Positions 15,331-23,554 of a DNA stretch of 33,500 nucleotides are shown here, piece after piece; positions within the stretch are counted from its first letter, which is position 1, and each line of letters starts with the position of its first letter. The position numbers and the translations under genes were made by a program. A model generated the notes under the pieces. It made no database searches and was not told the DNA's origin. It saw nothing but the letters and a program-made list of their open reading frames with translations. The DNA is from Clostridiales bacterium (GTDB lineage: Bacteria > Bacillota > Clostridia > Christensenellales > Aristaeellaceae): contig SVGO01000012.1 in the NCBI GenBank assembly GCA_015056305.1, positions 1 through 33,500 of the forward strand. The letters run 5' to 3'.

Positions 15331-15931
15331 CGATTGGAAAATCGTAATAGACCTTCGGCAGATCGCACTTGAATGTATAATGCCACCACTCCTCGACGTA
15401 ATCGTCAAAGCCTGCGGCGAGCATGCCGCCGCGCAGCAATTCCCTGTTCGCCTTCTGTTGCGGCGTCACGCCTTCGTAATCATGCGAGGAAATCCTGGAG
15501 AACCAATCGAACTCGCCGCCCATGTCCAGCTCGTTGCCATCTTTATCTGTGAGCGTCAAGTCAACCGTCAACCCGCGCGAATGGCCGGAATACACGGCGA
15601 TGTATCCCTTGGGAAAGAGCTCGCTCTTATCCAGCTCCGGATAGAACTCTTCCTTCATCTTGATATCGTCCGTGTCCTTCGCCCAGCGGACAAAGTGATC
15701 GACCGCGCGCTGAGGACGATACGCATCGTAAATCAGCATGTATAACCCCTTGCGCTCAAATTCCTCCGCCGCAGCTTTCAGCGCCTGCGCCGCCTCGATG
15801 CGCAGCACGGATTTGGGCGCAAAATAGCCATCCACCGGGCAGCCGACAAAGTTGTGATCGCCCGCATAACGGATATCCTCACGCGCGGACGGAATGACGT
15901 CCTTGATGTAAACAAATCCTTCGGGAAGCAT
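15326..15931 (-). CDS. D-alanyl-D-alanine dipeptidase, VanX family
   Basis: A 201-residue zinc dipeptidase that splits D-Ala-D-Ala. All VanX active-site residues are present and almost at the same numbers: Arg72 (DAYRP), zinc ligands His117 and Asp124 (SGHSRGLTVD), Glu181 and His184 (EEWWHY). The frame extends upstream, but GGAGGG just before ATG 15931 and family alignment fix the start. No signal peptide is present, so it is cytoplasmic. No vanH, vanA, vanR or vanS neighbours are present, so a role in cell-wall peptide recycling or nutrient use (DdpX-like) is more likely than vancomycin resistance. Confidence 0.92.
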   Translation of the reverse strand: MLPEGFVYIKDVIPSAREDIRYAGDHNFVGCPVDGYFAPKSVLRIEAAQALKAAAEEFERKGLYMLIYDAYRPQRAVDHFVRWAKDTDDIKMKEEFYPELDKSELFPKGYIAVYSGHSRGLTVDLTLTDKDGNELDMGGEFDWFSRISSHDYEGVTPQQKANRELLRGGMLAAGFDDYVEEWWHYTFKCDLPKVYYDFPIE

Positions 15932-15958
15932 ATAACCCTCCGTCTCCATTATAAAATC

Positions 15959-15983
15959 AAGGGAAGGGCATAGCCCTTCCCTT
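15959..15983. terminator. Perfect palindromic hairpin
   Basis: AAGGGAAGGGC and GCCCTTCCCTT pair perfectly around ATA. On the minus strand it is followed by GATTTTAT, so it may end fhs transcription after the family A repeat. Confidence 0.6.
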
Positions 15984-16000
15984 GCATAGCTTCTTAAAAC

Positions 16001-16081
16001 CGCTGCGAAGCAAAGAAGGGTGCAGGGACAATGTCCCTGCCAGGGGCTTGGGGACAGCGTCCCCAAACGTCTCCCCCCGCC
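16001..16081 (-). repeat. Dispersed palindromic repeat, family A, copy 3
   Basis: A diverged copy directly after fhs. It keeps the palindromes CAGGGACAATGTCCCTG and TTGGGGACAGCGTCCCCAA and a GCGAAGCAAAGAAGGG end. Confidence 0.65.
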
Positions 16082-16085
16082 CGCA

Positions 16086-17762
16086 TTAGAACAGGCCCGT
16101 GATCTTGCCGGTCTCGTCGACGTCGATCTTCTCGGCCGCCGGCACCTTCGGCAGGCCCGGCATGGTCATGATGTCGCCGGTGAGCGCGACGATGAAGCCA
16201 GCGCCCGCGGAGACCTTCAGGTTGCGCACGGTGACGGTGAAGCCTTCCGGCGCGCCGAGCAGCTTCTGATCATCGGAGAAGGAATACTGCGTCTTGGCCA
16301 TGCAGATCGGATACTCGCCGAAGCCCAGCTCCTCGAGCTGCTTGGCCTGCTTCTTGGCGTTCGGGGTGAGCGCCACGCCCGCGCCGCGATAGACATTCTT
16401 CACGATCGCCTCGAGCTTCTTCTCAATGGAAGTCTCCAGCTCGTAGGCAAAGCGGAAGTTGTTCTCGGCATTCTCGCACAGGCGGACGACTTCCTCGGCC
16501 AGCTCCACGCCGCCGTCGCCGCCCTTGCCCCAGACCTCGGAGAGCGCCACATTCACGCCCAGCTCGCGGCACTTCTCGCGCACGAGCTCCAGTTCGGCCT
16601 CGGTGTCCATCGGGAAGCGGTTGATCGCGACCACGCAGGGCAGCTGATAGGTCTCGGTGATGTTGGACACATGGCGCAGCAGGTTCGGCAGACCCTTCGC
16701 CAGCGCCTCGAGGTTCTCATTGTTCAGGTCGGCCTTGGCCACGCCGCCGTGATGCTTGAGCGCGCGCACGGTCGCCACGACGACGACGGCAGCGGGCTTG
16801 AGGTTCACCTTGCGGCACTTGATATCCAGGAACTTCTCCGCGCCCAGGTCCGCGCCGAAGCCGGCCTCGGTCACGCAGTAGTCGCCTAGCTTCATCGCCA
16901 TGCGGGTCGCCATGATGGAGTTGCAGCCATGGGCAATGTTGGCGAACGGACCGCCGTGGATGAACGCCGGGGTGCCCTCCAGCGTCTGCACGAGGTTCGG
17001 CTTGAGCGCATCCTTGAGCAGCGCAGCCATCGCGCCGGCGGCCTTCAGGTCGCCCGCGGTGACGGGCTTGTCATCGTAGGTATAGCCGACGATGATGCGG
17101 GAGAGGCGCTCCTTGAGATCGGTGATGGAGGAGGACATGCAGAACACGGCCATGACCTCGGAGGCGACGGTGATGTCGAAGCCGTCCTCGCGCGGCACGC
17201 CCTGCATGCGGCCGCCCAGACCATCGATGACATTGCGCAGCTGGCGGTCGTTCATGTCCACGCAGCGCTTCCAGGTGATCTTCTTGACGTCGATGCCCAG
17301 CTGGTTGCCCTGCTGGATGTGGTTGTCCAGCATCGCGGCGAGCAGGTTGTTCGCCGCGCCGATGGCGTGGAAGTCACCGGTGAAGTGCAGGTTGATATCT
17401 TCCATCGGGACAACCTGCGCATAGCCGCCGCCGGCCGCGCCGCCCTTCACGCCGAAGACCGGGCCAAGGCTCGGCTCACGCAGCGCAAGGATCGCGTTCT
17501 TGCCGATCTTGCGCAGACCATCGGCCAGGCCGACGGACGTGGTGGTCTTGCCCTCGCCGGCCGGGGTCGGGGAGATGGCGGTGACCAGGATCAGCTTACC
17601 GTCCTCGCCCTCCACTTCGTTCAGCAGATTGTAGTCGATCTTGGCCTTGTAGTTGCCGTAGAGCTCCAGATACTTCTCATCCACGCCCGCCGTTGCCGCG
17701 ATCTCGCGAATGTTCTTCATTTCACACGCCTGTGCGATTTCAATGTCGGAAAGATAAGCCAT
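16086..17762 (-). CDS. fhs: Formate-tetrahydrofolate ligase
   Basis: A 558-residue cytoplasmic enzyme forming 10-formyl-THF from formate, THF and ATP. It feeds purine synthesis and one-carbon flow from serine, and in acetogens the methyl branch of the Wood-Ljungdahl pathway. The P-loop [11 protein letters not shown] lies at 65-75, followed by [36 protein letters not shown] and the C-terminal [20 protein letters not shown]. Length is that of the family. The frame is open to 17858, but that part is riboswitch leader; GAGGG eight bases before ATG 17762 fixes the start. Expression is controlled by the ZTP riboswitch directly upstream. serC and serA lie next to it, divergently. Confidence 0.97.
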   Translation of the reverse strand: MAYLSDIEIAQACEMKNIREIAATAGVDEKYLELYGNYKAKIDYNLLNEVEGEDGKLILVTAISPTPAGEGKTTTSVGLADGLRKIGKNAILALREPSLGPVFGVKGGAAGGGYAQVVPMEDINLHFTGDFHAIGAANNLLAAMLDNHIQQGNQLGIDVKKITWKRCVDMNDRQLRNVIDGLGGRMQGVPREDGFDITVASEVMAVFCMSSSITDLKERLSRIIVGYTYDDKPVTAGDLKAAGAMAALLKDALKPNLVQTLEGTPAFIHGGPFANIAHGCNSIMATRMAMKLGDYCVTEAGFGADLGAEKFLDIKCRKVNLKPAAVVVVATVRALKHHGGVAKADLNNENLEALAKGLPNLLRHVSNITETYQLPCVVAINRFPMDTEAELELVREKCRELGVNVALSEVWGKGGDGGVELAEEVVRLCENAENNFRFAYELETSIEKKLEAIVKNVYRGAGVALTPNAKKQAKQLEELGFGEYPICMAKTQYSFSDDQKLLGAPEGFTVTVRNLKVSAGAGFIVALTGDIMTMPGLPKVPAAEKIDVDETGKITGLF

Positions 17763-17787
17763 AACAAATTCCCTCTCTTTCTTGCAA

Positions 17788-17819
17788 ACAAAAAGGCGCA
17801 CCGATACTCTCAGTGCGCC
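17788..17819 (-). terminator. Riboswitch-controlled terminator of fhs
   Basis: Stem GGCGCAC / GTGCGCC and a TTTTTG tail on the minus strand. Its 5' arm begins inside the conserved CTGGGC end of the ZTP aptamer, so ligand-bound aptamer and terminator compete for the same bases. Confidence 0.88.
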
Positions 17820-17895
17820 CAGACGGTCGGCATCAAGCGCACATGTGCGCCGCGGCACTTCCTGTGGGTCGTCCCACTTCCGTCAGTCATGCCGC
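17817..17895 (-). promoter_or_regulatory. ZTP (ZMP) riboswitch, pfl motif, upstream of fhs
   Basis: The minus strand shows the pfl consensus in order: CATGACTGACGGAAG, a GTGGG...CCCAC hairpin, CAGGAAGTGCCG, a linker hairpin (GCGCACATGTGCGC) and GCCGACCGTCTGGGC. ZTP riboswitches sense the purine intermediate that builds up when 10-formyl-THF is short and switch on genes such as fhs and purH. The overlapping terminator makes this an ON switch acting on transcription. Confidence 0.92.
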
Positions 17896-17973
17896 TGCAG
17901 GCTGTGCCTGCACCCATTTCCGAACTGCCTCTTCATCATAACGATACTCGGTGCTCGCAGCAAGGATTTTTGC
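17895..17973 (-). ncRNA. Conserved two-hairpin leader element, copy 1
   Basis: A 79-base element directly 5' of the ZTP aptamer. It shares GCAAAAAT-C-TGCTGCG-GCACCGA, exactly 23 bases, TTCGGAA-TGGG and a GC-rich hairpin with the copy at 27153-27231. CCGAG pairs with TTCGG through a G-U pair on this strand only. I do not recognise the class. Confidence 0.5.
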
Positions 17974-18015
17974 TGAATTGAGACAGCACAAAAAATGCTT
18001 TTCCCATATGGATAA

Positions 18016-18045
18016 ATGATATCATGCGCAGGCGATATCCGTCAA
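18016..18045 (-). promoter_or_regulatory. Promoter of fhs
   Basis: TTGACG (18040-18045), an 18-base spacer and TATCAT (18016-18021) with an extended -10 TG. It gives a leader of about 245 bases that holds the conserved element and the ZTP riboswitch. Confidence 0.68.
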
Positions 18046-18135
18046 GGGGCATTTGCCTTTTGCCCCCTTTCCCCCTCCTCTGGCAACCGGGGAGAGAATA
18101 CTTTTCAAAAAAAACACATAATTTTGTTTCCAGCA

Positions 18136-18164
18136 TTGCAATCGATTCGTTTTTATGTTAAAAT
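18136..18164 (+). promoter_or_regulatory. Promoter of serC
   Basis: TTGCAA (18136-18141), a 17-base spacer and TAAAAT (18159-18164) with an extended -10 (TGT). The leader is about 70 bases, with no riboswitch recognised. Confidence 0.75.
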
Positions 18165-18242
18165 GTGTCAACAACTAGCCGAAAATGATATTTTTATCAG
18201 ATTATCCTGCAAGTTTCGGCAATATTGAGGAGGCTTATTTCT

Positions 18243-19313
18243 ATGAACCGTGTTTACAATTTCGCGCCTGGCCCGTCCATGCTCGCCACTGAAGTGCTCG
18301 AAAAGGTACAAAAGGACCTGCTGTGCTACGGCAGTACAGGCATGTCTGTCATGGAGATGAGTCATCGATCCAAAATGTACCTGGAAATCTTCAATCAGAC
18401 CGTTGCGGATTTCAAGGAAGTCATGGGCGTGCCCGAGGGCTACAAGGTCATGTTCCTGCAGGGCGGCGCAACGCAGATGTTCGCCACCGTGCCGCTGAAC
18501 CTGATGCAGGGCGGCAAGGCCGATTACATCGACTCCGGCAACTTCGCGCACAACGCGCTGGTGGAAGCCCAGAAATACGGCGAGGTGAACATCGCCGGCA
18601 GCTCCCGCGCGGACAACTACACCTACATCCCGGAATACACCCTCTCCCCGGACGCAAAATACGTCCACATCACCACCAACAACACGATCTACGGCACGCG
18701 CTATGATCACACCCCGGACACCGGCGATATCCCGCTGGTGGCGGATATGTCCTCCAACATCCTGAGCGAAGTGTACGATGTGTCGAAGTTCGGCCTGATC
18801 TACGCCGGCGCGCAGAAGAACGTCGCCCCGGCGGGCGTGACCATCGTCGTCGTGCGCGAGGATCTGCTGGGCAATGAAGCGGCCTGCACCCCGAAGGTCA
18901 TGAGCCTGAAGAAGATGGCCGACGCGGACAGCATGCTCAACACCCCGAACTGCTTCGGCATCTATATCGCAGGCCTGACCTTCGACTGGATCAAGCGCCA
19001 GGGCGGCGTGGCTGCGATGGAGAAGATCAACATCGAGAAGGCGAACCTGCTCTACGACTTCCTGGATAACAGCAAGCTCTTCAAGGGCACGGCCAACGCC
19101 AAGGACCGCAGCCGCATGAACGTGACCTTCGTCACCGGCGACGCGGATCTGGACGCGGCGTTCGTGAAGGAAGCGGCTGCCAAGGGCCTTGTCAACCTCA
19201 AGGGCCACCGCATCGTCGGCGGTATGCGTGCAAGCATCTACAACGCCATGCCGATGGAGGGCGTGAAGGCGCTGGTTGAATTCATGAAGGAATTCGAGGC
19301 AAAGAACAAGTAA
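18243..19313 (+). CDS. serC: Phosphoserine aminotransferase
   Basis: A 356-residue PLP enzyme that converts 3-phosphohydroxypyruvate and glutamate to phosphoserine, the second step of serine synthesis. The start MNRVYNFAPGPSMLATEVL is characteristic; HRSKMYLEI, FLQGGATQMF and TTNNTIYGTRY follow, and the PLP-binding lysine is K192 in YAGAQKN. GAGGAGG lies nine bases before ATG 18243; the six extra upstream codons cover the ribosome site and are not coding. It is followed by serA after a 200-base repeat-filled gap and is divergent from fhs, tying serine supply to one-carbon use. Confidence 0.96.
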   Translation: MNRVYNFAPGPSMLATEVLEKVQKDLLCYGSTGMSVMEMSHRSKMYLEIFNQTVADFKEVMGVPEGYKVMFLQGGATQMFATVPLNLMQGGKADYIDSGNFAHNALVEAQKYGEVNIAGSSRADNYTYIPEYTLSPDAKYVHITTNNTIYGTRYDHTPDTGDIPLVADMSSNILSEVYDVSKFGLIYAGAQKNVAPAGVTIVVVREDLLGNEAACTPKVMSLKKMADADSMLNTPNCFGIYIAGLTFDWIKRQGGVAAMEKINIEKANLLYDFLDNSKLFKGTANAKDRSRMNVTFVTGDADLDAAFVKEAAAKGLVNLKGHRIVGGMRASIYNAMPMEGVKALVEFMKEFEAKNK

Positions 19314-19320
19314 TCTTTCG

Positions 19321-19469
19321 CCTGCGGGCGGGACCTCATCCGCCCTTCGGGCACCTTCCCCAGAGGGGAAGGCTAGATTTGTTCCCCTACACAGTATATA
19401 AACCTTCCCCTTTGGGGAAGGTGGCTCGCCATAGGCGAGACGGATGAGGTCCCCGGCCACAGCCGGATG
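19321..19469. repeat. Paired family B repeats in inverted orientation
   Basis: An inverted copy (19321-19373: GACCTCATCCGCCCTTCGGG, CACCTTCCCC, GGGGAAGG) faces a direct copy (19403-19469: CCTTCCCC, GGGGAAGGTGGC, GACGGATGAGGTCCCCGG). They fill the gap between serC and serA, and the RNA could fold into a long imperfect stem. Confidence 0.8.
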
Positions 19470-19513
19470 CGACTCATCTCCAATCATCAATCAACAGAGA
19501 GAAGGTTTCTTCC

Positions 19514-20692
19514 ATGGAATATAAGATTAAAACGCTCAACGCGATTTCCTCTGCGATCTACACCCAGCTGGACAACAAGTACAAGGTTGCCGACGACGTA
19601 ACCAATCCGCAGGCCGTGCTGGTGCGCTCCGCGTCCATGCACGACGCGCCCATCGACGACAGCGTGCTGTGCATCGCGCGCGCGGGCGCGGGCTACAACA
19701 ACATCCCCGTGGACGCCTGCAGCGAGAAGGGCATCTGCGTGTTCAATACGCCGGGCGCGAACGCCAACGCCGTCGCCGAGATGGTGCTGGCGGGCATGCT
19801 GCTCTCCTGCCGCAACATCGTGGGCGGCATCGAGTGGACCCGCACGCTCAAGGGCCAGGGCGCGGCGGTCGAGAAGGCCGTCGAAAAGGGCAAGAAGGCC
19901 TTCGTCGGCCCGGAGCTGCGCGGCAAGACGCTGGGCGTCGTGGGCTTGGGCGCGATCGGCGTGCTGGTGGCCAATGCGGCCGTGCATCTGGGCATGAACG
20001 TCGTGGGCTATGACCCGATGATCTCTGTCGAGCATGCGTGGAAGCTGAGCCGTCAGGTGAAGCGCGAGAACTCGCTGGACGCGCTGTTCTCCGCGTGCGA
20101 TTTCGTGACGCTGCATGTGCCACTGAATGAGAAGACGCGCGCCATGGTCGGCACGCGCACCCTGTCCATCTGCCGCAAGGGCGTGCGCATCATGAACTTT
20201 GCGCGCGGCGGTCTGGTGGATGATGCGGCGCTGGTGGACGCGCTGGGCGACGGCCGCGTGGCGTGCTATGTGACCGACTTCCCGAGCGACGCGCTGATCG
20301 GTCTGGACGGCGTGATCGCGATCCCGCACCTGGGCGCCTCCACGCCGGAGAGCGAGGAGAACTGCGCCGTGATGGCCGCCGCGCAGACGCGCGACTTCCT
20401 GGAGAGCGGCATCATCCGCAACAGCGTGAACCTGCCGGTGATCGACGTCGCGCCGGTGAGCAAGCCGCGCCTTTTGTGCATCCACGAGAACGTGCCCAAC
20501 GTGCTGGGCTCCATCACGTCTGCCGTGGCGGGCTTTGGCCTGAACATTTCCGACTTGGTGAACCGCAGCCGCGGCGCGATGGCCGTATCTGTTGTGGATA
20601 TGGACGATATCCCCGCCCGCGCGCAGGACGCGCTGTGCGATAAGGTTCGCGCGATCCCGGGCATGAAGCGCGTGCGCCTGCTGGGCGTGTAA
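19514..20692 (+). CDS. serA: D-3-phosphoglycerate dehydrogenase
   Basis: A 392-residue NAD-dependent enzyme making 3-phosphohydroxypyruvate, the first step of serine synthesis. The Rossmann motif GLGAIG is at 144-149, catalytic Arg at 231 (NFARGG) and catalytic His at 272 (IPHLGAST). The Glu of the catalytic triad, usually in an EP pair, seems to be replaced by Asp259 (TDFPSD). From about residue 320 a C-terminal ACT domain (LLCIHENVPNVLGSITSAVAG) suggests feedback control by serine. AAGG lies about nine bases from the ATG. It works with serC; serB is not in the window. Confidence 0.93.
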   Translation: MEYKIKTLNAISSAIYTQLDNKYKVADDVTNPQAVLVRSASMHDAPIDDSVLCIARAGAGYNNIPVDACSEKGICVFNTPGANANAVAEMVLAGMLLSCRNIVGGIEWTRTLKGQGAAVEKAVEKGKKAFVGPELRGKTLGVVGLGAIGVLVANAAVHLGMNVVGYDPMISVEHAWKLSRQVKRENSLDALFSACDFVTLHVPLNEKTRAMVGTRTLSICRKGVRIMNFARGGLVDDAALVDALGDGRVACYVTDFPSDALIGLDGVIAIPHLGASTPESEENCAVMAAAQTRDFLESGIIRNSVNLPVIDVAPVSKPRLLCIHENVPNVLGSITSAVAGFGLNISDLVNRSRGAMAVSVVDMDDIPARAQDALCDKVRAIPGMKRVRLLGV

Positions 20693-20704
20693 GCCTCTTA
20701 TATA

Positions 20705-20791
20705 GGCGCGAAGCGAAGAAGGGGTCTGGGGATGAAATCCCCAGGCAGGTCTGGGCGGCAGCCCAGCGTAACCCATGCGCGAAGCGCAAAG
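20705..20791 (-). repeat. Dispersed palindromic repeat, family A, copy 4
   Basis: Reversed relative to copies 1, 2 and 5: it starts GGCGCGAAGCGAAGAAGGGG and ends CATGCGCGAAGCGCAAAG, with palindromes TGGGGATGAAATCCCCA and TGGGCGGCAGCCCA. It follows serA directly. Confidence 0.75.
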
Positions 20792-20840
20792 AATCGGAGC
20801 GGAGCCGTCAGGCGACAATTACGATTCTGACACAGCAACA

Positions 20841-20873
20841 AAAGGATCTCTGCGCAAATTGCAGAGATCCTTT
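20841..20873 (+). terminator. Hairpin terminator after serA
   Basis: A perfect 13-pair stem (AAAGGATCTCTGC / GCAGAGATCCTTT) with a seven-base loop. The tail is only TTTCATT, so efficiency is uncertain. Confidence 0.65.
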
Positions 20874-20908
20874 CATTCTATACCGGAATCTCAATTGTCG
20901 CCTTGTCA

Positions 20909-20992
20909 CCCGGGGAACTCGCATAGTCGCGGCATGCCCGGAGAACTCTCATAGTCGCGGCATGCCCGGAGAACTCGCATAGTCGCGATGTT
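20909..20992. repeat. Tandem 28-base repeat, three copies
   Basis: Units start at 20909, 20937 and 20965 (CCCGGAGAACTCGCATAGTCGC then GGCATG), head to tail with no spacers and one or two changes each. Confidence 0.88.
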
Positions 20993-21000
20993 CCATCGCT

Positions 21001-21124
21001 CCTTGCGATTCTCCACGCTTCGCCTCGCCTATTGCGTCCACAGGACGCGCTCGGCTCCGGTGCCCCTTGCGATTCTCCACGCTTCGCCTCGCCTATTGCG
21101 TCCACAGGACGCGCTCGGCTTCGG
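21001..21124. repeat. Tandem 64-base duplication
   Basis: The block beginning CCTTGCGATTCTCCACGC at 21001 is repeated from 21065 with one visible base change over about 60 bases. No coding sense is apparent in any frame. Confidence 0.88.
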
Positions 21125-21147
21125 TCCCTCTGAGATTCTTTCTTTTT

Positions 21148-21239
21148 TGCGCTTCGCGCTTGGAGGAACGTTGGGGATTTCATCCCCAAACCCCTGACAA
21201 GGGACTTCGCCCCTTGACCCCATTTACGCTTCGCGCCTA
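21148..21239 (+). repeat. Dispersed palindromic repeat, family A, copy 5
   Basis: Shares a 54-base identical core with copy 1 at 7-94 and the same GCGCTTCGCGC and ACGCTTCGCGCC ends. It lies just past the stop of the GH2 gene. Confidence 0.82.
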
Positions 21240-21245
21240 TAACCG

Positions 21246-23483
21246 TTAGTTGGGCTTCTTGATTCTATTGAGCGTCGCGTTGAGCTCCAGCAGCTGTTCC
21301 TTGGTCATCTTCACATCCATCGCCCCCATCAGGCTCATCAGTCTGATGACGGTGAATCCGCCCATCATCTGCATCATCGCCGGGGTCATCTCAAAGCCCA
21401 TGGCCTTTCCGCCCTGCATGCCCCGCATCAGTTCCGCAAAGAGCGCTTTCCCTTCCTCCGTCCGCAGAATATCCTCCAGCTTGTCGTTCAGGGAGAAGTA
21501 GCCCTCAACCTCGGTGATGTCGAACCAGTTGAGAATCGCACCCTTCTCGCGCAGGCGATAGGCCTCGTTGAACACTTCAACCTTGTTGATCATGCTCTCG
21601 TCGCTGCACTCGCCCGCGACCGCCTTGAGCTTCGTCGTTCCCTTATTCGGCGCATCAAAGCAGAAGAAGTGATCCGCAGCCTGCTTCTTGCCCAGGCTCA
21701 CGCCGTTTGCAAAGAGCTCAACCTCCGGCTGGTTGGAATAGACGGTGACCTTCGTCACATCCTCCACGCGGTCCACATAGCGCTTGGAGCACAGATGGAC
21801 GAACGGATCATCGCTCAGCCATGCCTTGTAGGCATAGAAGGAATCCTTCTTGTACTTGCGGTCGAACGTCACCAGGCCCTTGTGGTTCTGGCCGTTCTCG
21901 CCGCCCTCCGCACGGTTGTCCGCGCCGAAGTCGAACATATTCCACACATGGGTCGCCCAGAGATACTTGCGGGTAAAGAGCTGCTTGATGAGCTCTTCAT
22001 GATAATATGCCTGATACTCCTCGGTGTAGTCGCCCTGGGTCGGCTTGGAGGTATGCCAGTTCAGCGCCTCGCAGCCATACTCGGAGCAGCCCACCGGGAT
22101 ATCCGGATACATCGCATGGAACCTGTCGAACCACGGGCCGTTCATGCTCGTGTCGCCGCCGTACCAGCCGAAGTAGTGATTCCAGGAGACGGTATCCGGA
22201 ATCTGAATATACTCGGCGTCCATCGGGCACATGGACACGATCGCCATGGTGGTCAGGCGAGTCTTGTCCATCTCGTGGCACAGGTCGTTGAGCACCTTAT
22301 GGTTGCCGATCAGGTCCGGATCAGCCTCGCCCTTCATGGTGATCTCGTTGGAGAGGCCCCAAACCACGATGGACGGATGGTTGTAATTCTGGATAATCAG
22401 TTCCTTCATCTGGGAGAGGGTGTTCCCGCGGCCGCCCGGCATGTGCTGGGAGATATACGGGATCTCGGCCCAGACGATCATGCCGTACTCGTCGCACAGG
22501 TCGTAGAAGTACTGGTCATGCTGATAGTGCGCCAGACGGATGGTGGTCGCGCCGACCTCGCAGATCAGCTCCATATCCTCCTTGTGGTGCTCATGGGTCA
22601 GCGCATTGCCCACGCCCCAGCGGTCCTGATGGCGGGAAACGCCGCGCAGCGGATACTCCTCGCCGTTGAGGATGAAGCCGTTCTCAGAGTCGATCGCATA
22701 GGTACGGCAGCCGAAGCGGGTGGTCACGGTGTCGAGCACCTTGCCGTCCTCGCAAAGCTCCACGATCGCGGTGTACAGATACGGGTCCCTGCGGCCATGC
22801 CACAGATGCACATCCTCGATCACCATGTCGCATGCACTCTGACCCGCCGGCGCCTCAGCCCTTACCACAGTGTTGCCCTCCGGCGTGCTGATCGTGCAGC
22901 GCAGCATCTGGCCTTCCTTGGCATTCTTGAGGAAGACTTCGGTCTTCACGCTGGCATTCTTGCCGTCCACGATCGGGGTGACCGCGACGCCCGGGCCGCC
23001 ATAGTACTCCAGATCAAAGTGGGACGCCGGCACGCCGATGAGGTTCACGTCGCGATACAGGCCGCCGTAAAAGGTGAAGTCCGCCATCTGCGGATAGACC
23101 TTGTCGCTTACGCTGTTGTCGACCATGACCACGATCAGGGTATCGCCGGTGCGGCTGACCAGCCCGGTCACGTCCGCGCGCCAGGTGGAATAGCCGCCGT
23201 CGTGATGGGCGGCGTGCTGGCCGCCGACATACAGATCGGCGGAGGAATTCGCACCCTGAATCTCGATGAAGAGCTTCTCGCCCTGGGGCAGATCCTCAAA
23301 GGAAAGATTCTTCACATACGCGCAAGTGCCGCGGTAGTAATCGCCCGCGCCGTCCTGGCCGTCGATGGCGTTCCAGCTGTGGGGCACATTCACAAAATAC
23401 GCAGGGGACGGCATACAAGCCGGCACGCCTTCGGGGGCCATCACAAAAGCCCACTTGCGGTTGATATTCACAGTCTGTCTCAT
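21246..23483 (-). CDS. GH2 beta-galactosidase-type glycosidase
   Basis: A 745-residue glycoside hydrolase family 2 enzyme. A jelly-roll sugar-binding domain (about 1-155), an immunoglobulin-like domain (about 160-262) and a TIM barrel (about 270-560) are followed by a C-terminal beta-domain. The acid/base is E380 (GLSNEI) and the nucleophile E468 (GCSEYG). The last 70 residues are a Met-rich helical extension (AMGFEMTPAMMQMMGG, then KMTKEQLLELN) not found in standard LacZ. There is no signal peptide, so it is cytoplasmic. The frame is open to 23954, but AAAGGAAG seven bases before ATG 23483 marks the start. It sits downstream of a GPH sugar transporter, probably one operon. Beta-glucuronidase activity is an alternative. 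Confidence 0.9.
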   Translation of the reverse strand: MRQTVNINRKWAFVMAPEGVPACMPSPAYFVNVPHSWNAIDGQDGAGDYYRGTCAYVKNLSFEDLPQGEKLFIEIQGANSSADLYVGGQHAAHHDGGYSTWRADVTGLVSRTGDTLIVVMVDNSVSDKVYPQMADFTFYGGLYRDVNLIGVPASHFDLEYYGGPGVAVTPIVDGKNASVKTEVFLKNAKEGQMLRCTISTPEGNTVVRAEAPAGQSACDMVIEDVHLWHGRRDPYLYTAIVELCEDGKVLDTVTTRFGCRTYAIDSENGFILNGEEYPLRGVSRHQDRWGVGNALTHEHHKEDMELICEVGATTIRLAHYQHDQYFYDLCDEYGMIVWAEIPYISQHMPGGRGNTLSQMKELIIQNYNHPSIVVWGLSNEITMKGEADPDLIGNHKVLNDLCHEMDKTRLTTMAIVSMCPMDAEYIQIPDTVSWNHYFGWYGGDTSMNGPWFDRFHAMYPDIPVGCSEYGCEALNWHTSKPTQGDYTEEYQAYYHEELIKQLFTRKYLWATHVWNMFDFGADNRAEGGENGQNHKGLVTFDRKYKKDSFYAYKAWLSDDPFVHLCSKRYVDRVEDVTKVTVYSNQPEVELFANGVSLGKKQAADHFFCFDAPNKGTTKLKAVAGECSDESMINKVEVFNEAYRLREKGAILNWFDITEVEGYFSLNDKLEDILRTEEGKALFAELMRGMQGGKAMGFEMTPAMMQMMGGFTVIRLMSLMGAMDVKMTKEQLLELNATLNRIKKPN

Positions 23484-23554
23484 GGAAATTCTTCCTTTCT
23501 TTGATTGTGCAGCATTTCTGCAGTCCCGGCAAAAACTACTTTTGACCGCGGGCT

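Noticed and set aside
15326-15931. Vancomycin resistance gene cluster
   Set aside because: The dipeptidase is VanX-like, but vanH, vanA and vanRS-like genes are absent.
20909-20992. Possible CRISPR array (28-base repeats)
   Set aside because: Units are directly head to tail with no spacers, and no cas gene is present.
20878-21189. 103-residue minus-strand open frame
   Set aside because: It is built from the tandem 28- and 64-base repeats and is not protein-like.
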